Below the pieces are notes generated by a model. The model was not told the origin of the DNA and ran no database searches. It was given only the letters and a program-made list of their open reading frames with translations. The translations under genes were made by a program, and so were the position numbers. Positions 17,851-27,936 of a stretch of 64,000 nt of DNA are shown here, piece after piece; positions within the stretch are counted from its first letter, which is position 1, and every line of letters starts with the position of its first letter. The DNA comes from Chloroflexota bacterium (GTDB lineage Bacteria > Chloroflexota > Dehalococcoidia > Bin125): positions 124,001 through 188,000 of the forward strand of contig JAPOXK010000027.1 of NCBI GenBank assembly GCA_026707145.1. The letters run 5' to 3'.

Positions 17851-18496
17851 CCAACCCGAGATCGTCTACAGCGCCGCCAACCCCATCAAGATCACCATCG
17901 TCTCCGACTACCTCTGACCCTGGTGCTACATCGGTCTGGCTCGCACCGACCGCATGGTCCGCGAGTTCACGGCCGAAGCCGAATGGGTCCCGTTCGAGCT
18001 CCACCCTGAAATTCCCGCCCAAGGCTATGAGCGAGACGAGCGCCGCCCCCTTATGAAGCCGGAGGTGCGTGAGTACCTCGCTGCAGAGGCCCAGCAAGCT
18101 GGCCTGCCCTTCCAGGGCAGCCCCCTCATCGCCAACAGCCACAACGCCCTCGCCGCGAGCGAATGGGCCCGGGACCAAGGCTCCGATGCCTACGACAAGC
18201 TCCACCACGCCATCTTCACGGCCTACTTCGGCGAGGCCCGCAACATCAGCACCGTCGACCAGGTGGTCGCCATCGCCGGCGAGCAAGGCCTCGACGGCGC
18301 CGGTCTCCGCGCTCACTTGGAGCGCGGCGCCCATAGCGCGACGGTCACCGAAAGCACGGCACGCATGCGCGAGCACGGCATCACCAGTACGCCCACATTT
18401 CTGTTCGGCGACCGCTACATGATGATGGGCGCCCAGGACTTCGAGACCTTCGCCAGTGTGCTCGGCCGCTTGGGCGTCCCCCGCCGCGACCGTTGA
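17843..18496 (+). CDS. DsbA/FrnE-family thioredoxin-fold oxidoreductase, candidate selenoprotein (in-frame TGA)
   Basis: Reading from ATG 17843 (GGAGG eight bases upstream) gives 24 residues ending ITIVSDYL, then TGA at 17915, then PWCYIGLARTDRMV and a normal FrnE/DsbA-like domain to 18496 (217 residues with Sec). The family N-terminus is a strand followed by CPWCYIG. The TGA falls exactly on the first Cys of the CxxC redox motif and leaves UPWC, the commonest way Sec replaces Cys. The cis-Pro loop TSTPTF and the substrate helix are intact. The sequence before the TGA is conserved family sequence with a good ribosome site, which argues against a downstream start. A hairpin resembling a bacterial SECIS follows the TGA. 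Alternatives: a Cys-to-stop mutation (pseudogene) or a sequencing error. A role in disulfide exchange, probably in the cytoplasm since there is no signal peptide, is inferred. Confidence 0.75.
17915..17952 (+). promoter_or_regulatory. Candidate bacterial SECIS hairpin
   Basis: Counting the T of TGA as 1, bases 18-22 (CGGTC) pair with 34-38 (GACCG). T23 is unpaired, G24 pairs with C33, and G25 may pair with C32 or open the loop. This gives a 6-7 bp stem with a bulged U below a small apical loop starting about 21-22 bases after the TGA, inside the distance range reported for bacterial SECIS elements. The E. coli fdhF element likewise has a bulged U and a loop G. Hand-folded only. Confidence 0.45.
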
Positions 18497-18741
18497 TTGT
18501 GAGGCGTCGCAACGGGAAGTTGCAGAACTTGTGGGCAGTGAATCTGAGCAACCTTGGATAGGTAGTAGTAAGGACGAAGCGCTCAGCCAATGAGTTTTGG
18601 GGATGGACTACTGGAGTGTAACCTCGAGTTGCTGCCGGTCATCGCCGTCTGCAGGCAGCAGAGGCATGCGGAGAAGTTTGCAGCCATCAGGGCAGCCTTG
18701 CCTGGCTCTCTGTGGACACACCTCCTAGATTCCAGCTTCCA

Positions 18742-19845
18742 GTGAAGATCGTCCATTTCTCGGATCTCCATCTCGATTCCACGTTTGCCTGGGCGGGCGC
18801 GTCCGGTGACGCTGCGAGGCAACGGCGGCAAGCCCTGCGCGATACGCTGCGGCGAATCGCTGACCTGACGCGTGAAGCGGGAGCAGATGCGCTGTTTTGC
18901 GGCGGTGATCTCTTCGAACACGAGCGCGCTAGCCCCGATACGGCCGAGTTCCTGCGTCGGACGTTCGGCGACCTCACTCCCGTCCCTGTCTACCTCGCAC
19001 CGGGCAACCACGACTGGTACGGGCCAGACAGCCTCTACGCGCGCGTCGAGTGGAGTCAGAACGTTCACGTCTTTCGCGAGGCGGCGTTCCAACCGGTCCA
19101 GCTCACTGATGGGGTGACACTCTGGGGCGCTGCTCATCAGGCGCCGGCGAACACGGATAATTTTCTTGACGAATTCCGGGCCGACGGGCCAGGTATCCAC
19201 CTTGCACTGTTCCACGGCGCGGAGCGCTCGTGGTTCAGCGAACAGGATGAGGGCAAACAGCCGCATGCCCCGTTCGACGCGAGCCAGATAGGCGAAGCTG
19301 GCTTCCACCACGCTTTTCTGGGCCACTACCACCGCCCGAAGGACGCCGAGCGCCACACTTATCCGGGCAACCCCGACCCTCTCGCGTTCGGTGAGGACGG
19401 TGTGCGCGGCGCGGTGGTCGCGACCATCGGGCTAGATGGAAGCGTCACGCGCGAGCGTCGCGTCGTCGCGCAGACGAAGGTCTATGACTTCGACCTAGAC
19501 GTAACTGGTTGCACTACACAGCAGCAGGTCCGGGACCGGCTCGCTGAACGTGTTGACGGCCTCGGCGGGTTTGCACGCTTGACCCTACTAGGCGACTTCG
19601 AACCGAGTGTCAGTCTTGGCGAAGATGATCTGCGCGATGTGATGGGCGGGTTCGATGCGGTACGGATGGACTTCGCACAGTTGCAGTCGGGCTACGACAT
19701 TGAGTCACTCCGCCGCGAACAGACTGTGCGCGGACGGTTCGTGAGCGATGTGCTCGAAGCGGAATTGCCCCCGGACGAGCAACGGCGCGTACTCACCACT
19801 GGTCTGCGGGCGCTTGAAGGCCGCGACGACCTTGAGGTGTTGTGA
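18742..19845 (+). CDS. SbcD/Mre11/YhaO-like DNA-repair phosphoesterase
   Basis: About 367 residues of the calcineurin-like metallophosphoesterase family. The metal motifs are in order: FSDLHLD (DxH), CGGDLFEH (GDxxE/D), APGNHDWYG (GNHD), ALFHG and LGHYHR (GHxH). The C-terminal part (LRRE..VRGRFVSDVL) resembles the capping region of Mre11/YhaO nucleases. GTG at 18742 gives the family start MKIVHFSDLHLD; a GTG at 18712 is in frame, and neither has a clear ribosome site. The stop overlaps the ATPase start as TGATG, so the two products are made together, as in SbcDC and YhaON. Codon use is more relaxed than in the flanking genes. Confidence 0.88.
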   Translation: MKIVHFSDLHLDSTFAWAGASGDAARQRRQALRDTLRRIADLTREAGADALFCGGDLFEHERASPDTAEFLRRTFGDLTPVPVYLAPGNHDWYGPDSLYARVEWSQNVHVFREAAFQPVQLTDGVTLWGAAHQAPANTDNFLDEFRADGPGIHLALFHGAERSWFSEQDEGKQPHAPFDASQIGEAGFHHAFLGHYHRPKDAERHTYPGNPDPLAFGEDGVRGAVVATIGLDGSVTRERRVVAQTKVYDFDLDVTGCTTQQQVRDRLAERVDGLGGFARLTLLGDFEPSVSLGEDDLRDVMGGFDAVRMDFAQLQSGYDIESLRREQTVRGRFVSDVLEAELPPDEQRRVLTTGLRALEGRDDLEVL

Positions 19846-22565
19846 TGCGGTTCGAGTCGGTCATAGCCTACGCCTTCGGGCCATTCCGCAACGAGACACT
19901 AGAGCTGGTACCCAGCATGAACATCGTCCACGGCCCAAACGAGGCCGGTAAGTCCACCTGGCACGCCGCGCTCTATGCCGGACTTTGCGGGATACGTCGC
20001 GGGCGCGGAAAGCCACGTAGCGAAGATAGCGAGTTCACTGCCCGTCACCAGCCATGGGACAGCAAGGGTTGGGAGGTCGGCGCGATCGTCACCCTTGAAG
20101 ACGGCCGTCGCATCGAGTTGCGTCATGACCTCGCTGGACGGGTGGACAGCAGTGCCCGCGACGCGGACATGGCCGGTAGGGACTACTCAAACGAGATCAT
20201 GAATGATGGCGCGCCCGACGGTGCCCACTGGTTGGGTCTTGATCGGCAGTCGTTCCTGAGAACGGCCTGGGTCCGGCAGGCGAGCATTCTCACGGTGCTC
20301 GAAGACCCTGGCAAACTGCAGAACGAGTTGCAGCGTGCTGCAGCCACCGCCCGCACCGGTGAGACGGCAGCGGATGCCCTGGCCCTACTCGCCAAGTACC
20401 GGGCCGAGTACGTCAGCACTGAGCGCGCATGGACGAAGCCCCTTGCGAAGTCCAAGACGGCCGTTGATGCCGCCGGAAAGCTGCTTTCGGACGCACGATC
20501 GGCTCGCGAGGAGCACGCCCAACGCCGCCGCGAAGTCGAGCGACTCACTGGGGCTGTGGAGAAGCTGGAGCAGCAGGCTACCGCCGTGCGCGCAGTACTT
20601 GCCGAAGACAAAGCCGAGTCTATGGAGCAGCACTTGAAGCGTGCTCGAATATTGAATGCAAGCTTCCCGGAGGGCGCGCCGCGCAGCCCTGGAGACGATG
20701 GCGATCTTGCGCAGCAGGTCGCGACCGCACTCGCAGCTTGGGAAGCTTATCCCTTGCCGTCAGAGCCCGAGGGCTCAACGCTTGCCGAACTGCAATCAGA
20801 ACTTACCGATGAGAATCTGCGGCTTGCCGTGATCGCCGATGCCGAGGCGTCGAAGGCGGAGCAGCGGCTCGCGCGGGCTCGAGAATTGAACGCCAGCTTC
20901 CCGGATGGCGCCCCGAAGCGTCCCAGCGAAGATGACGCTCTTGCTCAGCAGATCGCAACAGCGCTCGCTACCTGGGAAGCCCGCCCTACAGTGAGAGGAC
21001 CGACGGTCACCGAACTGCGGCGTCAGTTCGACGAGATCGACAAGCAGATCGCAAGCGCCAGCCACGGCGGTTTCAAGGCGATGCTGCGCGCTATTGTCTC
21101 GTGGTTTATCTCCCTTTTCACTCGTCGGCCCCGGCTGCCCGCGTCTGATCCTGCAATATTGGCCGAACGCCGCCGCGGCATCGAACGTCAGATCGAGGAC
21201 TGGGAGAAAGTCGATAAGGCAGCAGACTCTGTACGTGAGGCCGCACTCGCGGCCGGGCTGCTCGACGATACACCCGACGCGCAGGCCGAATCGCTGCGAA
21301 CTTGGCAGCGGCAGCGTACCGAGCGGATCCAAGAAGCTGATCGCAGACGCGATGACTGGGAGAAATTGGAGCGGATTCTTGACGGACAGACCCTTGATGA
21401 GTTCAGGGAAGAAACCGCGCGTCGGCGCAACGAGGCCGAGTCCCGAGCGGAGAGCGCTAATTCAACTGCGCTCGCCGATGCACTAAGGCGCCCGGTCGCG
21501 GACGAGGAGTTGGCTGCTCTCAAGCGACGCACAAGTGAGGCACGCCGCGTCGAGATCACAGGCCGTATTCAGGCGCGGCGTCGCGCAGAAGAAGACTACG
21601 AGGAGGCCCTGCGGACGCACCGCCAAGCGGCAGCGCGGTTGCAGGATACGGCGCGTGCCATTGGTTCGGGCGCTTCCGCGCCGGAGTCGCAAGAATCGGC
21701 GCTCCGCGACTGGCAGGAAAAGAGGCGCAAGGAACTTGTAGAGGCTGACCGCAAACGCGAGGACTGGGCGGGGTTGCAGCGGATCTTAGGCGAACGGAGT
21801 ATTGATGTATTCGCGAAGGAAACTGCGCAGCTTCGCAAGGAAGCGGACTCCCTCGTCGCAAGCGCGGACTCGGACGAGATCGCGGCAGCCCGCGCGGGCC
21901 TGCCAGACGAGAGCGACCTCAGCGACCTCGACGAGCAACTGCGCGAGGCGCAAGAAGCACGCGACACAGAGCACGGTAAACTCACGGAATTCGAGCGCGG
22001 TCTACTAGATGTTGCTGAGGCCGAAGAGACGCTTGAGGCTGCCAAACGGAAACTTGAGCGCGTCGAACGGCTCAATCGGACACTCAACAGTACGATTGAG
22101 TTTCTTGAAGCTGCGCAGGAGAGCGTCCATCGGGACATCGCGCCGGTGCTGCGCGAGACGGTAAAGGAACATCTCTCGCGCGTCACTGGAGGTCGCTACC
22201 ACGACTGTCGCATTGACCCTCAATCGTTGATCGTGGAGGTTGCCGATGCCGAAGGCCGTTGGCGACAGGCCAACCGCCTGTCCCATGGAACTGCCGAGCA
22301 ACTGTACTTGCTGCTGCGTCTTGCGCTGGCGCGGCATCTCACGAAGCCAGCGGGTGAGATTTGTCCGCTCATCCTCGACGACGCCGTGAGCGCTGCCGAC
22401 GGCGGACGGAAGCGTGCGCTACTGGAAGTGCTGCTGGCGATCAGTGAGTCGGTGCAGGTGATCCTCTTCACTCACGAAGACGATGTGCGCGCGTGGGCCG
22501 AGGAACGGCTCAGCGGGACGAGCAACCAGCTTAAGCTGCTCTCGCACAACGCCGCTTCGGCATAG
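19845..22565 (+). CDS. SbcC/Rad50/YhaN-like coiled-coil ATPase
   Basis: 906 residues. The Walker A GPNEAGKST is at about 31-39. A long charged coiled-coil region follows, then an ABC-type C-terminal lobe with LSHGTAEQLYLLLRLALA (signature), Walker B LILDDAVSAAD (D845, D846) and an H-loop LFTHEDD. No CxxC zinc hook is present. A hydrophobic stretch MLRAIVSWFISLF at about 413-425 sits in the middle of the arms, as in the Bacillus YhaN type. Two internal duplications are visible in the arms (267-303 against 345-381, and about 478-540 against 612-675). With the upstream nuclease it should form an Mre11-Rad50-like complex that processes DNA ends; a defence role is possible but not shown. Confidence 0.88.
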   Translation: MRFESVIAYAFGPFRNETLELVPSMNIVHGPNEAGKSTWHAALYAGLCGIRRGRGKPRSEDSEFTARHQPWDSKGWEVGAIVTLEDGRRIELRHDLAGRVDSSARDADMAGRDYSNEIMNDGAPDGAHWLGLDRQSFLRTAWVRQASILTVLEDPGKLQNELQRAAATARTGETAADALALLAKYRAEYVSTERAWTKPLAKSKTAVDAAGKLLSDARSAREEHAQRRREVERLTGAVEKLEQQATAVRAVLAEDKAESMEQHLKRARILNASFPEGAPRSPGDDGDLAQQVATALAAWEAYPLPSEPEGSTLAELQSELTDENLRLAVIADAEASKAEQRLARARELNASFPDGAPKRPSEDDALAQQIATALATWEARPTVRGPTVTELRRQFDEIDKQIASASHGGFKAMLRAIVSWFISLFTRRPRLPASDPAILAERRRGIERQIEDWEKVDKAADSVREAALAAGLLDDTPDAQAESLRTWQRQRTERIQEADRRRDDWEKLERILDGQTLDEFREETARRRNEAESRAESANSTALADALRRPVADEELAALKRRTSEARRVEITGRIQARRRAEEDYEEALRTHRQAAARLQDTARAIGSGASAPESQESALRDWQEKRRKELVEADRKREDWAGLQRILGERSIDVFAKETAQLRKEADSLVASADSDEIAAARAGLPDESDLSDLDEQLREAQEARDTEHGKLTEFERGLLDVAEAEETLEAAKRKLERVERLNRTLNSTIEFLEAAQESVHRDIAPVLRETVKEHLSRVTGGRYHDCRIDPQSLIVEVADAEGRWRQANRLSHGTAEQLYLLLRLALARHLTKPAGEICPLILDDAVSAADGGRKRALLEVLLAISESVQVILFTHEDDVRAWAEERLSGTSNQLKLLSHNAASA

Positions 22566-22662
22566 CAGATGAAACCTCTCGCCAGCCGAACTCGAATTCG
22601 TTAACCGGCGACGCAGCATCTCCGAGACGCTTCATGGTGGACGTTGAAGCTGTATTGACGCT

Positions 22663-22684
22663 GGCCCGGGGCGAGCCCCGGGCC
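22663..22684. terminator. Perfect GC hairpin between convergent genes
   Basis: GGCCCGGGGC-GA-GCCCCGGGCC, ten-base perfect inverted repeat between the ATPase gene and the clp gene, which converge here. There is no T-run on either side, so it would be a weak or bidirectional terminator. Confidence 0.5.
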
Positions 22685-22704
22685 GCGAACGGGTGCGCCG
22701 GGAG

Positions 22705-25185
<2,481 letters not shown>

Positions 25186-25204
25186 TGTTCGTGCCCTTCC
25201 CCTC

Positions 25205-25561
25205 TTACGCCTCTTCGCGCGCTTGCGGCCGGAACGGCTGCGGCGCCGGCAGATGCCGGTCGCGTGCGCGCTGGAGTTCGTCCTGGAGCGTTTCGATCTG
25301 CTGCTCCAAGGCCCCCACGCGCTCCATCAAGTTCAGAATCACGTCCACCCCGGCGATGTTGACGCCGAGTTCGTCCATCAGCCGGCGAATCAATCGCAGC
25401 CGCTCAATGTCGGCCTCCGAGTACATCCGCAGCCCGCCCCGCGACCGTGCCGGCTGGACTAGGCCTTCGCGTTCGTATATCCGCAGCGTCTGGGCATGCA
25501 CGCCGATCTTCCGCGCCACGACGCTGATCACGTAGACCGGCTCAGTCGATGGTGCCGTCAT
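25205..25561 (-). CDS. hspR: HspR-type MerR-family heat-shock repressor
   Basis: 118 residues. A MerR winged helix with YVISVVARKIGVHAQTLRIYEREGLVQPARSRGGLRMYSEADIERL is followed by a coiled dimerisation helix. The Arg-rich RSRGGLR wing and the position between dnaJ and clp identify it as HspR, which represses dnaK/clpB operons by binding HAIR sites with DnaK as co-repressor. ATG at 25561 has GAGGAAG upstream; a GTG at 25585 overlapping the dnaJ stop is an alternative that adds eight acidic residues. A HAIR-like operator lies at 26687-26707, upstream of the operon, so autoregulation is likely. Confidence 0.92.
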   Translation of the reverse strand: MTAPSTEPVYVISVVARKIGVHAQTLRIYEREGLVQPARSRGGLRMYSEADIERLRLIRRLMDELGVNIAGVDVILNLMERVGALEQQIETLQDELQRARDRHLPAPQPFRPQAREEA

Positions 25562-25584
25562 TCGCGAATCTTCCTCGTCTTCCA

Positions 25585-26592
25585 CTACGCCGAGCGCCGC
25601 TCGCCCGGCTCGGCGCCGTTCGTGAGACGACGCAGCTCTTCGAACAGCTCTCGCGTCCGTGGGGTTAGCTGCTCGGGCAGGACGACCCGCACTTTGGCGA
25701 AGAGGTCGCCGCGCCCGTTCTTGTTCAGGATCGGCATCCCCTTCCCCGCCAGCCGGAACACGCGACCGTTCTGCGTGCCCGATGGGACGCGCAGCATCAC
25801 CGACGAATCAACCGTCGGCACCGATACCTCGCCGCCCAGCACCGCCGTCGTCAGCGGCACCAGCACCTCGCTGTGCAGCGCCGCGCCGCGCCGCTCGAAC
25901 CGCGGATCCTCCTCCACATGCATCGCCAGGACGATGTCGCTCGACGGCGGTGGGCCCTTGCCGCGCAGCCGGATCTTGCTCCCGGTCTCCACCCCGGCCG
26001 GGATCTTCACCTCCAGCCGCTTGCTGACGGCGGCGGCGCCCCTGCCTTGGCAGGCGTGACACACGGCCTTGCCGATACTCCCCGAGCCTCCGCAGGTGGC
26101 GCAGTTTTCCCGTGTCTGCAACTGCACGGTGCGCGTTGCGCCTTGGTACGCTTCCGTGAGCGACACCGTGACCTCGTGCGTTAGAGGGGGCGGGGTGGGC
26201 GCTGCCCGATTGCTCGACCCGCTGCGAAACAGCCGCTCGAACACCTGCCCGAAGCCGCCCGCCTCGAACTGCGACGGGTCCCCGCCGAACTCGAAGCGCC
26301 AGCCACCTCCCCCAGCCCCCGGGCCGCCGAAGCGGACGCCCGCTTGCTGTGCCTTCTCCAGTTGCTCCGCATGCATCCACTGATCACCCCAGCGGTCGTA
26401 CGCCGCCCTCTTCTTTTTGTCCGAGAGCACCTCGTGCGCCTCATTGATCGTCTTGAAGCGCTCCTCCGCCTTCTTATCCCCGCCCGTTACGTCGGGATGG
26501 AACTTCCGCGCCAGCCGCCGGTAGGCCGACTGGATCTCCTTAGAGGAAGCGTCCCGCTCTACGCCCAGAACGGCGTAGTAGTCCCCGGCCAT
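25585..26592 (-). CDS. dnaJ: DnaJ-family co-chaperone with shortened zinc domain
   Basis: 335 residues. The J domain at 1-70 contains HPD (KFHPDVTGG), followed by a Gly/aromatic linker (FGGPGAGGGGWRFEFGG) and the C-terminal peptide-binding domains (VKIPAGVETGSKIRLRGKG). Classical DnaJ has four CxxCxGxG repeats; here only two are present (CATCGGSG and CHACQGRG), enough for one zinc site. It stimulates DnaK ATPase and delivers substrates. No dnaK or grpE gene is in the window. It is the first gene of the dnaJ-hspR-clp operon; hspR starts one base from its stop or slightly downstream. Confidence 0.9.
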   Translation of the reverse strand: MAGDYYAVLGVERDASSKEIQSAYRRLARKFHPDVTGGDKKAEERFKTINEAHEVLSDKKKRAAYDRWGDQWMHAEQLEKAQQAGVRFGGPGAGGGGWRFEFGGDPSQFEAGGFGQVFERLFRSGSSNRAAPTPPPLTHEVTVSLTEAYQGATRTVQLQTRENCATCGGSGSIGKAVCHACQGRGAAAVSKRLEVKIPAGVETGSKIRLRGKGPPPSSDIVLAMHVEEDPRFERRGAALHSEVLVPLTTAVLGGEVSVPTVDSSVMLRVPSGTQNGRVFRLAGKGMPILNKNGRGDLFAKVRVVLPEQLTPRTRELFEELRRLTNGAEPGERRSA

Positions 26593-26664
26593 GCGCGCCC
26601 CCTCTCCGGATCGCCGGTGTCATCCGAGGGCCTATCTCAGCTACGAATCACCGAGTGAAATAGT

Positions 26665-26684
26665 ATCATATCTTGAGATATGAT
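26665..26684. promoter_or_regulatory. Perfect palindrome in the dnaJ/hsp20 intergenic region
   Basis: ATCATATC-TTGA-GATATGAT, eight-base arms in an AT-rich island unlike the rest of the window. It lies next to the HAIR site and could be a second operator or part of the divergent promoters. Confidence 0.4.
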
Positions 26685-26686
26685 TA

Positions 26687-26707
26687 GTTGAGTAAATAAC
26701 ACTCAAG
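26687..26707. promoter_or_regulatory. HAIR operator (HspR-binding inverted repeat)
   Basis: GTTGAGT-N7-ACTCAAG matches the actinobacterial HAIR consensus CTTGAGT-N7-ACTCAAG at 13 of 14 defined positions. It lies between the divergent dnaJ-hspR-clp operon and hsp20, so HspR probably controls both. Confidence 0.75.
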
Positions 26708-26795
26708 TTATTTGATTTGTTTTGCATGACTTGCCAAAATGACAGCACTAGATGACCCCGCAGGAAAGCAGAACGAGAGAGGAGAGTTGATACCG

Positions 26796-27296
26796 ATGAC
26801 CCAGATCACCGTTTTCGATCCCTTCCACGAGGTGCGGGCCATGATGCGGCGCGTGAACGAGGACCCCTTCTTCTTCCCGGCGCGCGGCAAAGACCGGAGC
26901 TTGGGCTGGCGCTCCCGCAACAGCGAGATCGCTCCTCCGATCGACGCCTACAAGACGGAGGGGGCCCTCAAGGTCGAGACGCCCCTCCCCGGCTTCAGCG
27001 CAGACGAGATCGACGTCAGTCTCGAGAAAGGTGTCCTCGCCATCCGCGCCGAGCACACGAGCGAGCACACGGGAGAGACCACCAGCCATGCTTCTGACCA
27101 AGGCGCGAGTGCCGACGCCGACCGCACCTACGTGGTTCGTGAGCGCTACAGCGGCGCCGCCTCGCGCAGCATTCTCATCGGCGAGGAGTACGACGCGGAC
27201 TCCGTCGAGGCCACGCTCAAAGATGGCGTGCTGACGCTCACCATCCAGATGCTGCCGGAGGTGCAGCCCAAGCAGATCACGGTGAAAGTCGGCTAA
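26796..27296 (+). CDS. Small heat-shock protein (Hsp20/alpha-crystallin)
   Basis: 166 residues: a short N-terminal region MTQITVFDPFHEVRAMMRRV, then the alpha-crystallin domain (PIDAYKTEGALKVETPLPGFSADEIDVSLEKGVLAIRAEH) and the closing strand ATLKDGVLTLTIQMLPEVQPKQITVK. It holds unfolded proteins in large oligomers. ATG at 26796 has an AGGAGAG site; an upstream in-frame ATG at 26739 lacks one. The insertion between the two conserved strands (SEHTGETTSHASDQGASAD) is long and acidic. It is divergent from dnaJ and shares the HAIR region; a terminator follows. Confidence 0.93.
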   Translation: MTQITVFDPFHEVRAMMRRVNEDPFFFPARGKDRSLGWRSRNSEIAPPIDAYKTEGALKVETPLPGFSADEIDVSLEKGVLAIRAEHTSEHTGETTSHASDQGASADADRTYVVRERYSGAASRSILIGEEYDADSVEATLKDGVLTLTIQMLPEVQPKQITVKVG

Positions 27297-27325
27297 CGGC
27301 TGCCCCTGTTCCGTCCTTGTGAACG

Positions 27326-27355
27326 GCCCCTGCAGCTGCGGGGGCTGTCTCCTTT
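27326..27355 (+). terminator. Intrinsic terminator after hsp20
   Basis: GCCCCTGCAG/CTGCGGGGGC forms a ten-pair stem (one G-T), followed by TGTCTCCTTT. It ends hsp20 transcription 30 bases after the stop codon. Confidence 0.65.
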
Positions 27356-27366
27356 AAGCTCAGAGC

Positions 27367-27936
27367 ATGATGAGCACCACGCCCTCGGACGGCCCGAACC
27401 GGATGATCGCGATCGTGCTTGACGATCTCGTGCACGATCAGGTCAACCTGGTGCGCGCGCTGTACGACCGGGGCGAGGTCGACGCTGTGCCGCCGCATGT
27501 TCCCTTGATCGGCCCGCGCCCCATCGCCGGCAGCGCGGGCGACCTAGTTGATGCCCTGCGGCTGCTGGTCGGCGCCTACCAGCCCTTTGTGCTGACGCTC
27601 AGTGCGCCGGGCCGGCACTTCGATGGCGATCGCCACCTGCTGCAGCTGTACGCGGGCCGTGGCGCGGACGACGCGCGCGGTCTCGCCGGCGCGATCGCCG
27701 GAGTGCTTCCCCTCGACCCCCCGGAGCCCCCGCTTCGCGACGACGATGGGCTGACGCCGGCCATCACCGTCGGCCGTTTTGATTCGGAGTCCGATTGCGA
27801 CGCCGCCGTGGGCGAGTTGGCGGACCGCCAGTACTTCGTCGTCGTCCAGCAGATCGCGTTACTCGAGCAGCGCCACGATGTCTGGTCCATCGAGCGCACG
27901 GTGAAGCTCGGCGCGATTCGGGAGGGAGGGGCATAG
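27367..27936 (+). CDS. 2H-phosphoesterase-like protein (degenerate)
   Basis: 189 residues resembling the 2'-5' RNA ligase/cyclic phosphodiesterase (2H) superfamily: IAIVLDDLVHDQVNLVRALYDRG, PPHVPLIGP (first HxS/T-like motif), then PAITVGRFDSESDCDAAVGEL in the place of the second HxT motif, and a closing strand WSIERTVKLG. The second His is replaced (AIT instead of HIT or HVT), so catalysis is doubtful. It abuts the cysteine synthase start and is probably co-transcribed with it. The family assignment is moderate. Confidence 0.55.
   Translation: MMSTTPSDGPNRMIAIVLDDLVHDQVNLVRALYDRGEVDAVPPHVPLIGPRPIAGSAGDLVDALRLLVGAYQPFVLTLSAPGRHFDGDRHLLQLYAGRGADDARGLAGAIAGVLPLDPPEPPLRDDDGLTPAITVGRFDSESDCDAAVGELADRQYFVVVQQIALLEQRHDVWSIERTVKLGAIREGGA

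Noticed and set aside
17954-18496. Start of the DsbA-like protein at ATG 17954, downstream of the TGA
   Set aside because: This would delete the first strand and the whole redox motif; the sequence upstream of the TGA is family-like and has the better ribosome site.
18583-19356. 257-codon minus-strand frame overlapping the gap before the YhaO-like gene
   Set aside because: Mostly antisense to the phosphoesterase motifs; no family and no ribosome site.
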